A program made the position numbers and the translations under genes. DNA of 6,247 bases from the NCBI GenBank assembly GCA_019236545.1, contig JAFAIV010000321.1, positions 1 through 6,247 on the forward strand, written 5' to 3'. Positions 1-5,644 of the stretch are shown piece by piece. Under the pieces are notes generated by a model. The model was not told the DNA's origin. It was given only the letters and a program-made list of their open reading frames with translations, and did not search any database. Position 1 is the first letter of the stretch, and each line of letters opens with the position of its first letter. Source of the DNA: Actinomycetota bacterium (GTDB taxonomy: Bacteria; Actinomycetota; Thermoleophilia; Gaiellales; Gaiellaceae).

Positions 1-203
1 CCGGCTGGCTGATCAACGGCTTCGCGCCGCTCGCGCACTCGCTCGCCTGGCTGCGGTATCTGTCGCCGTTCTACTACTACGCCGGCAACGACCCGCTGAG
101 CAACGGCGTGGACAGCGGCCATCTGCTCGTTCTCGGCGCGGTTTCGCTTCTGCTCACAGCCGTGGCGGCGGTCGCGTTCGAACGCCGAGACATTCGCGCG
201 TAG
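1..203 (+). CDS. ABC-2 type transporter permease, C-terminal fragment (5' end outside window)
   Basis: The open frame starts at base 3 and runs 66 codons to TAG at 201-203; the upstream part lies outside the window. The visible protein has a short amphipathic stretch, then a conserved-looking loop with LSPFYYYAGNDPL, then one strongly hydrophobic helix (roughly LLVLGAVSLLLTAVAAVAF), ending in the charged tail FERRDIRA. A 'SPF.YY..DPL..G' loop followed by a last membrane helix and an F.RRD tail is the usual C-terminal end of ABC-2 family permeases, which carry substrates across the cytoplasmic membrane together with a separate ATPase. The substrate cannot be read from this piece. It is a different permease from the one at 1941-2738, which ends in VRGFYRRAID. 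Its ATPase would be expected upstream, outside the window. Confidence 0.8.
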   Translation, partial: GWLINGFAPLAHSLAWLRYLSPFYYYAGNDPLSNGVDSGHLLVLGAVSLLLTAVAAVAFERRDIRA

Positions 204-317
204 CGTTCGGCGGTACGGGCTTCCACCGATACCCCGCACCCACGGGAGCGGGAGCATGAGCCGATCCACGGAAGCGACGCCTTCGCCTCCGTCGGTTCGG
301 GCGGCCGCGGCGTCGCG

Positions 318-325
318 GGAGGTGA
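318..325 (+). promoter_or_regulatory. Strong Shine-Dalgarno sequence GGAGGTGA
   Basis: GGAGGTGA is complementary over eight bases to the conserved 3' end of 16S rRNA (TCACCTCC). It lies 4 bases before GTG at 330, with the GGAGG core 7 bases away. This decides the start of the following gene: the alternative in-frame ATG at 345 would be too far away (22 bases from the core). It is the best ribosome binding site in the window. Confidence 0.85.
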
Positions 326-329
326 GCAC

Positions 330-728
330 GTGGGCGACAACGCCATGCTCTACGAGGCCGTGTACCCGACGAAGGACATGGCCCTGGCGGATCTCGACGC
401 CTTCGGCCGGCTCCACCAGGCCGAGGTGATCGGGAAGTACGACGCCGCCGTCATCGACAACGATGCCGGGACGCCGCACATCGTCAAGCGCGTCGACCGG
501 CCGCGGATGAGCGTCATCCCCGAGATGCTCGGGGGCGGGACGCTCAAGCGGAGCGATCTGAAGCAGGCGGCCGCGGCGCTCGCTCCGGGCGAGGCCGCGC
601 TCGTCGTCGTCGGCGAGCCGACGATCGAGAAGGCCTTCGACGACTGCGTCAGGCAGGCGACGAAGACCGCGAAGCAGGAGTTCGACCAGTCCGCGGACCA
701 GCTCGCGGACATGCTGACCCAGCACTGA
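330..728 (+). CDS. Small soluble protein of unknown function (132 aa)
   Basis: I do not recognise a named family with certainty; similar hypothetical proteins, sometimes loosely grouped with DUF1269-like proteins, occur in actinobacteria. The GTG start at 330 is chosen because of the excellent ribosome binding site just upstream. The protein begins with a strand-like segment (MLYEAVYPTKD, about residues 6-16), then a helix, a second strand (YDAAVIDND), an IVKR.DRPR segment around residues 50-58, and a glycine-rich loop EMLGGGTL at about 66-73. A helix and a hydrophobic strand (AALVVVGEP, about 89-97) follow, then a long charged C-terminal helix (about 98-130). This alternation suggests a small alpha/beta fold, possibly ferredoxin-like, in the cytoplasm. 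There is no signal peptide, no membrane segment and no cysteine pair that would suggest metal binding. It lies 126 bases after an ABC permease on the same strand and converges on the protease gene. No function is proposed. Confidence 0.85.
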   Translation: MGDNAMLYEAVYPTKDMALADLDAFGRLHQAEVIGKYDAAVIDNDAGTPHIVKRVDRPRMSVIPEMLGGGTLKRSDLKQAAAALAPGEAALVVVGEPTIEKAFDDCVRQATKTAKQEFDQSADQLADMLTQH

Positions 729-737
729 GGACGACCC

Positions 738-769
738 GCGCCCGCGGCGCGTCAGCGCGTCGCGGGCGC
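738..769. terminator. GC-rich hairpin shared by two convergent genes, probable bidirectional terminator
   Basis: Bases 738-751 pair with 756-769 to give a 14-bp stem. Thirteen pairs are Watson-Crick and one (747 with 760) is G-T on the plus strand and A-C on the minus strand. The loop is four bases, TCAG. It lies 10 bases after the plus-strand stop (726-728). On the minus strand the right arm encodes the last five codons of the protease gene, and the stop codon begins in the loop. There is no run of T on either side, so it would be a U-tract-less terminator of the kind proposed for GC-rich actinobacteria. The hairpin is seen directly; the terminator role is inferred. Confidence 0.6.
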
Positions 770-1876
770 CTGCCGAGCGCCCGCGCGCGTCTCGAGCACG
801 CGCGCGAAGTCCGTCGCCGAGACGATCCCGACGAGCGTGTCGCCGTCGAGGACGAGCGCGTGCCCGAGCTCGTTTCCCGCCACGGCCGGCAGCGCGTCGA
901 CGGCGGCGTCGCTCTCGGCGACGACCGGAGCCTCGGCGCGCGGGACCATGCAGTCGCGGACGGTGCGCTCGTCCCAGTGGAGCCTCGGCACCATCAGCGC
1001 GCGCTGCAGTGGGAGGAGCCCGACCGCGCGGCCGCCGTCGACGACGGGGTAGGTCGAGTGCCGCTGCGAGTCCGCGACCTCGTCGACGAAGCGGCCGATC
1101 GTCACGTCGGGCGTGACGGTCACCGGGCTCCGCGTCATCAGGTCGCCGACCCGCTTCCCGGCGAGCGCCTGCTTCGTCGCCTCGGACTGCGTCTCCGACG
1201 TGGCGCCCATGAGCAGGAACCAACCCATGAACGCGACCCAGACGCCGCTGAACACGCCCTGCGTCATGAAGAGCGCGATCCCGAGCGTGACGAGCAGGTA
1301 GCCGAAGGCGCGGCCGATGCCAGCGCAGATCCGGCTCGCGGCCGCCTCGTCCCCGCGGGCGCGCCAGATCAGCCCGTGCAGCACGCGCCCGCCGTCGAGC
1401 GGCACCGCCGGCACGAGGTTGAAGATGCCGAGGCTGACGTTGACGTAGCCGAGCCAGGACGCGACCGCGTCGACCGGCTCGCTCACGTGCGCCCGCGCGA
1501 CGAGGACAGCGATCCCGCCGATCAGCAGCGAGACGAGCGGCCCCGCGAACGCCACCCGCGCCTCGGCGGGGCCGTCCGGGAAGTTGCTCGTGAAGCGCGC
1601 GTAGCCGCCGTAGAACGAGAGCACGATCCCGTCCACGCGCATCCCCTCCCGCCGCGCCGCGAGGACGTGGCCGACCTCGTGCAGGAGGACGCCGAGGATG
1701 AAGCCGACTGTCGCGACGCTCGCCATCAGGACGTCGGTGCGGTGCGAGAGGTGCGGGTCCTGGGCGGGGAAGATGCCGCTCTCCAGCGTCCAGACGAGCA
1801 GGGCGCAGAGCACGAGCAGGCTCCAGTCGGTCGACACCTCGACGCCCGCGAGCCGGCCGATGCGGATGCTCGTCAT
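752..1876 (-). CDS. CBS-domain site-2 protease, M50 family (Rip3-like intramembrane zinc metalloprotease)
   Basis: This 374-residue membrane protein carries the full set of M50 motifs. It opens with IRIGRLAGVEV (residues 4-14), typical of the family, then a first membrane helix near 18-31. The zinc site HEVGH is at 66-70 inside a second helix (51-74), with Glu67 as catalytic base. The FAGPLVSL segment is at 110-117, and the third zinc ligand Asp161 is in NLVPAVPLDGGR (153-164). Two further helices span about 188-225. The cytosolic C-terminal half holds two CBS domains (about 243-295 and 306-361), which in other proteins bind adenine nucleotides. Family members cut transmembrane segments of substrates such as anti-sigma factors; no substrate candidate is visible here. 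The ATG at 1876 fits the family N-terminus but has no Shine-Dalgarno sequence. The gene follows the ABC permease by 64 bases and is probably co-transcribed. All catalytic residues are present. CBS domain 1 lacks the usual ribose-contacting S/T-x-x-D, while domain 2 has it (SATD, 353-356). Confidence 0.93.
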   Translation of the reverse strand: MTSIRIGRLAGVEVSTDWSLLVLCALLVWTLESGIFPAQDPHLSHRTDVLMASVATVGFILGVLLHEVGHVLAARREGMRVDGIVLSFYGGYARFTSNFPDGPAEARVAFAGPLVSLLIGGIAVLVARAHVSEPVDAVASWLGYVNVSLGIFNLVPAVPLDGGRVLHGLIWRARGDEAAASRICAGIGRAFGYLLVTLGIALFMTQGVFSGVWVAFMGWFLLMGATSETQSEATKQALAGKRVGDLMTRSPVTVTPDVTIGRFVDEVADSQRHSTYPVVDGGRAVGLLPLQRALMVPRLHWDERTVRDCMVPRAEAPVVAESDAAVDALPAVAGNELGHALVLDGDTLVGIVSATDFARVLETRAGARQAPATR

Positions 1877-1889
1877 GGCCGTGGACGAT

Positions 1890-1909
1890 GCGCCGGTCCG
1901 GGCCGGCGC
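1890..1909 (-). repeat. Perfect 7-bp hairpin just upstream of the protease start codon
   Basis: GCGCCGG at 1890-1896 is the exact inverse complement of CCGGCGC at 1903-1909, with a 6-base loop. In the minus-strand message it ends 13 bases before the ATG at 1876, in a leader that has no Shine-Dalgarno sequence. It could partly hide the start region, act as a processing site that separates the protease message from the exporter message, or be chance in GC-rich DNA. No T run follows it, so a strong intrinsic terminator is unlikely. Confidence 0.4.
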
Positions 1910-1915
1910 GAATCG

Positions 1916-1932
1916 GAGGATCCTCGGATCCG
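1916..1932. repeat. Two adjoining palindromes centred on GGATCC
   Basis: GAGGATCCTC (1916-1925) is a 10-bp palindrome, and CGGATCCG (1925-1932) is an 8-bp palindrome sharing one base with it. GGATCC therefore occurs twice with TC between. They fall in the short gap between the permease stop and the protease start. They could be an operator or a small RNA fold. Nothing in the sequence identifies a binding protein. Confidence 0.35.
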
Positions 1933-1940
1933 CTGCGCTG

Positions 1941-2738
1941 CTAGTCGATCGCGCGGCGGTAGAAGCCGCGGACGCCGATGGTCAGGAGCACCACGATCGC
2001 GCCGGCGCTGACGACGACGCAGATCCAGGGCGCGATGTGCGGCACGCTCGGCGTCAGGGCGCCGCGCATCAGCTCGCTCACGTACGTCATCGGGTTGCAG
2101 GCGGTGACGACCTGGAACCAGCGCAGCCGGTCGAGTGACGGCCACGGGTACTGCGTGCAGCCCGTGAAGAGCAGCGGCGTGAAGACGAGCGAGAAGACGA
2201 GGTTGATCCGCTGCGGTTGCACGAGCGTCCCGATCAGCATCCCGAAGCCCGCGCCGACAAGCGACCCGAGCACGAGCGCGGCGAGGAACCAGCCGAAGTT
2301 TCCCCACACCCACGGGACGTGCCCGAGGATCGCGTAGCCGATCGGGATCATGATCAGCGTCGCCGTGAAGGCGCGCAGCATCGCAAACAGCACCTTCTCG
2401 GCCGCCACGAAGCTCGTCGGCATCGGCGCGAGCAGGCGGTCCTCGATCTCGCGCGTCCAGCCGAACTCCGCCACGAGCGGGAACGCGAGCGTCTGGATCG
2501 CCGTCAGCACGACCGTCAGCCCGAGCAGCCCGGGGAAGAGGAGGTCGGCGTAGCCGTGCTGTGTATAGCCGAGGCTGCCGAGCACCTTCCCGAAGACGAA
2601 GAGCAGGAAGAGCGGCTGCAGGATCACCTGCGCGAGGAAGGCGGGGAGCTCCTTGCCGGTGACGTAGAGGTCGCGGCGCAGGACGGCCGTGAACGCGCGC
2701 CGGCTGCTCGCCTCGAGCGGGAGCGCGACCGCGGTCAC
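1941..2738 (-). CDS. ABC-2 type exporter permease (DrrB-like)
   Basis: This 265-residue integral membrane protein is the transmembrane half of an ABC exporter. Six hydrophobic segments are visible at about 32-53, 66-90, 110-138, 148-173, 178-198 and 235-256. Between segments 2 and 3 lies W-T-R-E-I-E-D-R-L-L-A-P (94-105), the cytoplasmic coupling-helix region typical of ABC-2 (DrrB/NodJ-like) permeases, and NPMTYVSELMRGAL (215-228) is the usual motif before the last helix. The frame stays open upstream, but the start is the GTG at 2738. It gives the normal family length, has GGAG (2745-2748) 6 bases upstream and overlaps the ATPase stop as GTGA. The partner is the ATPase encoded just upstream. 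Related pairs export anthracyclines, lipids or polyketides; the substrate here is unknown. Together they would form a 2+2 complex in the cytoplasmic membrane. Confidence 0.92.
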   Translation of the reverse strand: MTAVALPLEASSRRAFTAVLRRDLYVTGKELPAFLAQVILQPLFLLFVFGKVLGSLGYTQHGYADLLFPGLLGLTVVLTAIQTLAFPLVAEFGWTREIEDRLLAPMPTSFVAAEKVLFAMLRAFTATLIMIPIGYAILGHVPWVWGNFGWFLAALVLGSLVGAGFGMLIGTLVQPQRINLVFSLVFTPLLFTGCTQYPWPSLDRLRWFQVVTACNPMTYVSELMRGALTPSVPHIAPWICVVVSAGAIVVLLTIGVRGFYRRAID

Positions 2739-3697
2739 CGGAGGCTCCGGCCCGTGAGGTGGATGAAGACGTCCTCGAGCGTCGGCGTGCCGAGGCGCAC
2801 GTCGTTGAGAGCGAGGCCCTGCTCGGCGAGCGCCGCCGCGGCCGGCGCGACGAGCGGTGCGGCGTCGGCGTCGAGGTAGAGGCGCACGCGGTACGCGTCG
2901 CCGTCCTCCGGCGAGCCCTGGAGCCGCTCCACCCGCTCGACGCCGGGCAGCGCCGCGAGCGCGTCGGTCAGCGTCCCGTCGGCCGGGCGGTCGGCGGTCA
3001 GCTCGAGCGTCGCCTCCCCGGCGAGCGAGCGCATGAGCGCCTCGGGCGTGTCGAGGGCGAGCAGCTTGCCGTGATCCATGATCCCGACCCGGCCGGCGAG
3101 GGCGGCCGCCTCGTGCATGTCGTGCGTCGTCAGCAGGAGCGTCACGCCGGCCTCGCGGAGCTCGCGCAGCCGGTCCCAGACGAACAGGCGCGCCGCCGGG
3201 TCGAGGCCGGTCGTCGGCTCGTCGAGGAAGAGGACGCGCGGCCGGTGCATGAGCGCGCGCGCGATCATCACGCGCTGCGACTGTCCGCCCGAGAAGAAGT
3301 CCGGCTTCGCGTTCGGCCGGTCGGAGAGCCCGAACTGCTCGAGCAGCTCGTCCGCGCGCGCCTCCCGCACCTTCGCCGGGACGCCGTGGTACGCGGCGTG
3401 GAAGATCAGGTTGTCGCGGATCGAGATCGAGCGGTCGAGGTTGCTCCGCTGCGGTACGACCGCCAGCTGCCGCCGCGCGCGGACCGGGTCGCGGACGACG
3501 TCGACGCCGTCGATCGCGGCACGTCCGGCGGTCGGCCGCACCCGCGTCGTCAGGACGCCGACGGTCGTCGTCTTGCCCGCGCCGTTCGGGCCGAGAAGCC
3601 CGAAGACCTCGCCGGCGTCCACGGTGAACGAGACGCCGTCCACGGCATTGACGGGCGAGCGGGGATAGCGCTTCACGAGCTCGGCGACTTCCAGCAC
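2735..3697 (-). CDS. ABC exporter ATP-binding protein (DrrA-like, with DUF4162 tail)
   Basis: This 320-residue protein is the ATPase of a drug- or lipid-type ABC exporter. The nucleotide-binding domain has Walker A GPNGAGKT (36-43), Q-loop Gln83 in VVPQRSNLD, the ABC signature FSGGQ (135-139), Walker B VLFLDE (155-160), D-loop GLD (164-166) and switch His192. All catalytic residues are intact. After about residue 220 comes a DUF4162-type C-terminal domain ending TPTLEDVFIHLTGRSLR, as in DrrA-like subunits. The start is GTG at 3697: the family N-terminus MLEVAELVKRYP begins there and no earlier start codon is seen. There is no Shine-Dalgarno sequence, but TACGAT lies 7 bases upstream, suggesting a leaderless or near-leaderless message. 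The stop overlaps the permease start by four bases, implying translational coupling and equal subunit supply. Confidence 0.95.
   Translation of the reverse strand: MLEVAELVKRYPRSPVNAVDGVSFTVDAGEVFGLLGPNGAGKTTTVGVLTTRVRPTAGRAAIDGVDVVRDPVRARRQLAVVPQRSNLDRSISIRDNLIFHAAYHGVPAKVREARADELLEQFGLSDRPNAKPDFFSGGQSQRVMIARALMHRPRVLFLDEPTTGLDPAARLFVWDRLRELREAGVTLLLTTHDMHEAAALAGRVGIMDHGKLLALDTPEALMRSLAGEATLELTADRPADGTLTDALAALPGVERVERLQGSPEDGDAYRVRLYLDADAAPLVAPAAAALAEQGLALNDVRLGTPTLEDVFIHLTGRSLR
2745..2748 (-). promoter_or_regulatory. Ribosome binding site GGAG of the exporter permease
   Basis: GGAG on the minus strand lies 6 bases before GTG at 2738, inside the last codons of the ATPase gene. It supports the GTG as the permease start, where the open frame alone would allow a far longer protein. 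Confidence 0.55.
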
Positions 3698-3704
3698 GTT
3701 CTCG

Positions 3705-3710
3705 ATCGTA
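3705..3710 (-). promoter_or_regulatory. Candidate -10 element TACGAT for the ABC exporter cluster
   Basis: TACGAT fits the TANNNT pattern of actinobacterial -10 elements. It ends 7 bases before GTG at 3697, so transcription would begin at or one base before the start codon. No good -35 sequence is present 17 bases upstream (GTTCTA). The hexamer is seen; its use as a promoter is inferred. Confidence 0.4.
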
Positions 3711-3727
3711 CGCGTCGCCCGGGTCGG

Positions 3728-3733
3728 TAGAAC
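3728..3733 (+). promoter_or_regulatory. Weak candidate -10 element TAGAAC for the acetoacetyl-CoA synthetase gene
   Basis: TAGAAC matches TATAAT at four of six positions and ends 8 bases before ATG at 3742, which would give a leader of about two bases. There is no Shine-Dalgarno sequence before this ATG. The last T of the pattern is missing, so this is a weak call. Confidence 0.25.
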
Positions 3734-3741
3734 TTGCCCCG

Positions 3742-5640
3742 ATGACGACGCCCCCGCTCCTCTGGACGCCGCCGCCGGAGAGGGTCGAGGCGGCGGAGCT
3801 CACGAGCTACATGCGCGCGCGCGGGTTCTCGAGCTACGAGGAGCTGCGGCAGTGGTCGGTGTCGGACCCCGAGGGCTTCTGGGCCTCGCTCTGGGACTGG
3901 TTCGAGATCCAGGCGTCGGCGCCGTACGAGCGCGTCCTCGGGCGGCGGGAGATGCCGGGGGCGGAGTGGTTCCCGGGCGCGCGGCTCTCGTACGCGGAGC
4001 ACGTCTTCCGCGGCAAGCAGGACGACTCCGTCGCCTTCGTCCACGCTTCCGAGACGCGGCCGCTCGCGGAGACGACCTGGGCTGAGCTGCGCGCGCTCAC
4101 CGCCGCGGTTCGGGCCGGGTTGGTGGAGAGCGGCGTCGGCCGCGGCGACAGGGTCGTCGCCTACATGCCGAACATCGTCGAGACCGCGGCCGCCTTCCTC
4201 GCCACGGCCTCGCTCGGCGCGATCTGGTCGTCCGCCGCGCCGGAGTTCGGCGCGCGCGCCGTCGTCGACCGCTTCGCCCAGATCGAGCCGAAGGTGCTCC
4301 TCGCCGTCGACGGCTACGTCTTCGGCGGCAAGACCCACGACCGCCGGGAGATCGTCGACCAGCTCCGCCGCGAGATCCCCTCGCTCGAGCGCACCGTCGT
4401 CTTCCCGTACGTCGGCGACGACGGCGACTGGGACGACCTGCTCGGCGACGGGCCGCTGGAGTTCGAGCAGCTCCCGTTCGACCACCCGCTCTGGGTGCTC
4501 TACTCGTCCGGGACGACCGGGCTCCCGAAGCCGCTCGTGCACGGGCAGGGCGGGATCCTGATGGAGCACCTGAAGAGCCTGCGCCTGCAGATGGACGCCG
4601 AGCTCGGGGACCGGCTGTTCTGGTACACGACGACCGGCTGGATGATGTGGAACCTGCTGCTCGGCGGGCTCCTCGCCGACGTGACGGTGATCCTCTACGA
4701 CGGCAACCCCGCGACGCCCGACCTCGGCCGCCTCTGGGACCTCGCCGCGGACTCCGGCATGACCTGCTTCGGCACGAGCGCCGGCTTCATCCACGCCTGC
4801 ATGAAGGCCGGCGTCGAGCCTGCCAAGGGCCGCGACCTCTCGCGGCTGCGCGCCGTCGGCTCGACGGGATCGCCGCTCTCGCCGGAGGGCTTCCGCTGGG
4901 TCTACGACCAGCTCGGCGCCGACACGTGGCTCTTCTCCACCTCGGGCGGCACCGACGTCTGCTCGTCGTTCGTCGGCGGCGTGCCGATCCTCCCGGTCTA
5001 CGAGGGCGAGATCCAGGCGCGCGTGCTCGGCTGCGACGTCGCCGCGTTCGACGAGGACGGCAACGAGGTCGTCGGCGAGGTCGGCGAGCTCGTCGTGCGG
5101 CAGCCGACGCCGTCGATGCCGATCTACCTCTGGGGCGACGAGGACGGCTCGCGCTACCGCGAGGCGTACTTCGAGATGTACCCGGGCGTATGGCGGCACG
5201 GCGACTGGCTCGAGATCACCGAGCGCGGCACCGCGATCATCTACGGCCGCAGCGACTCGACCATCAACCGCGGCGGCGTCCGCATGGGGACGAGCGAGAT
5301 CTACCGCTCCGTCCTGACGATCGACGAGGTGGTCGACGCGCTCGTCGTCGACGCGGACGGCTACATGCCGCTCTTCGTCGTCCTCCGCGAGGGCGTCGAG
5401 CTCGACGACGCGCTGCAGGAGCAGATCAAGCAGCGCATCCGCGAGGACTGCTCGCCGCGTCACGTCCCCAACGAGATCGTCCAGGTGCCCGAGGTGCCGC
5501 GGACGCTGAGCGGCAAGATCCTCGAGATCCCGGTGAAGCGGATCATCCTCGGCGCCGAGCCGGAGAAGGTCGCCAGCCGCGACGCCCTCGCGAACCCGGC
5601 CGCGCTCGACTGGTTCGGCGGCTGGGCCGCGCGCCGCTAG
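3742..5640 (+). CDS. aacS: Acetoacetyl-CoA synthetase (acetoacetate-CoA ligase)
   Basis: This 632-residue cytoplasmic enzyme of the adenylate-forming (ANL) family converts acetoacetate, ATP and CoA to acetoacetyl-CoA, AMP and diphosphate. An ACAS-like N-terminal region (about 30-90) precedes the large AMP-binding domain. The P-loop reads YSSGTTGLPKP (254-264), the form seen in acetoacetyl-CoA synthetases, where acetyl-CoA synthetases usually have TSGTTGxPKG. TTGWMMWN is at 297-304, STSGGTD at 399-405, ribose-binding Asp488 in HGDW and the hinge region YGRSDSTINRGG at 501-512. The catalytic lysine is Lys592 in LSGKILEIPVK. Length is slightly below the usual 650 or so. The ATG gives the family N-terminus (LWTPPPERV). 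The gene is divergent from the ABC cluster with only 44 bases between and has no Shine-Dalgarno sequence. Likely roles are ketone-body use, leucine breakdown or polyhydroxybutyrate turnover; no partner genes for these lie in the window. A related short-chain acyl-CoA synthetase is the main alternative. Confidence 0.93.
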   Translation: MTTPPLLWTPPPERVEAAELTSYMRARGFSSYEELRQWSVSDPEGFWASLWDWFEIQASAPYERVLGRREMPGAEWFPGARLSYAEHVFRGKQDDSVAFVHASETRPLAETTWAELRALTAAVRAGLVESGVGRGDRVVAYMPNIVETAAAFLATASLGAIWSSAAPEFGARAVVDRFAQIEPKVLLAVDGYVFGGKTHDRREIVDQLRREIPSLERTVVFPYVGDDGDWDDLLGDGPLEFEQLPFDHPLWVLYSSGTTGLPKPLVHGQGGILMEHLKSLRLQMDAELGDRLFWYTTTGWMMWNLLLGGLLADVTVILYDGNPATPDLGRLWDLAADSGMTCFGTSAGFIHACMKAGVEPAKGRDLSRLRAVGSTGSPLSPEGFRWVYDQLGADTWLFSTSGGTDVCSSFVGGVPILPVYEGEIQARVLGCDVAAFDEDGNEVVGEVGELVVRQPTPSMPIYLWGDEDGSRYREAYFEMYPGVWRHGDWLEITERGTAIIYGRSDSTINRGGVRMGTSEIYRSVLTIDEVVDALVVDADGYMPLFVVLREGVELDDALQEQIKQRIREDCSPRHVPNEIVQVPEVPRTLSGKILEIPVKRIILGAEPEKVASRDALANPAALDWFGGWAARR

Positions 5641-5644
5641 CTAG
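5637..5644. other. Palindrome CTAGCTAG holding both stop codons of two convergent genes
   Basis: TAG at 5638-5640 ends the synthetase on the plus strand. The TAG of the dehydrogenase on the minus strand is 5643-5641, read as CTA on the plus strand. The genes are thus separated by zero bases and there is no room for an ordinary terminator between them. Any terminator must lie inside one of the coding regions; a 5-bp hairpin with a 3-base loop (5618-5630) is the only nearby candidate I see, and it is weak. Confidence 0.85.

Noticed and set aside
174..209. A 12-bp palindrome GCGTTCGAACGC at 174-185 and a further copy of GCGTTCG at 203-209, which could fold as a hairpin across the permease stop codon.
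   Set aside because: The alternative stem is only 7 bp with a 17-base loop and no T run, and the palindrome itself is within coding sequence, so it is not called as a terminator.
256..428. Small plus-strand open frame starting ATG at 256 after GGGAG, overlapping the start of the unknown gene.
   Set aside because: The peptide is low complexity (S, T, P, R) and runs out of frame through the next gene. The strong ribosome binding site at 318-325 serves GTG 330. A leader peptide cannot be excluded but nothing supports it.
860..2011. A 383-codon plus-strand open frame opposite the protease.
   Set aside because: The composition is arginine-, aspartate- and alanine-rich with no recognisable domain. 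The minus strand encodes an intact M50 protease over the same bases.
2739..3803. Upstream extension of the permease frame (open to 3803), which would make a 620-residue protein.
   Set aside because: The extension is the out-of-frame shadow of the ATPase gene. The GTG at 2738 with GGAG upstream gives the normal permease length and N-terminus.
3673..5463. A 596-codon open frame antisense to the acetoacetyl-CoA synthetase gene.
   Set aside because: Its product is repetitive in R, E, D, V, A and H without family motifs. Long antisense open frames are expected opposite GC-rich coding sequence, and the plus-strand frame is a clear enzyme.
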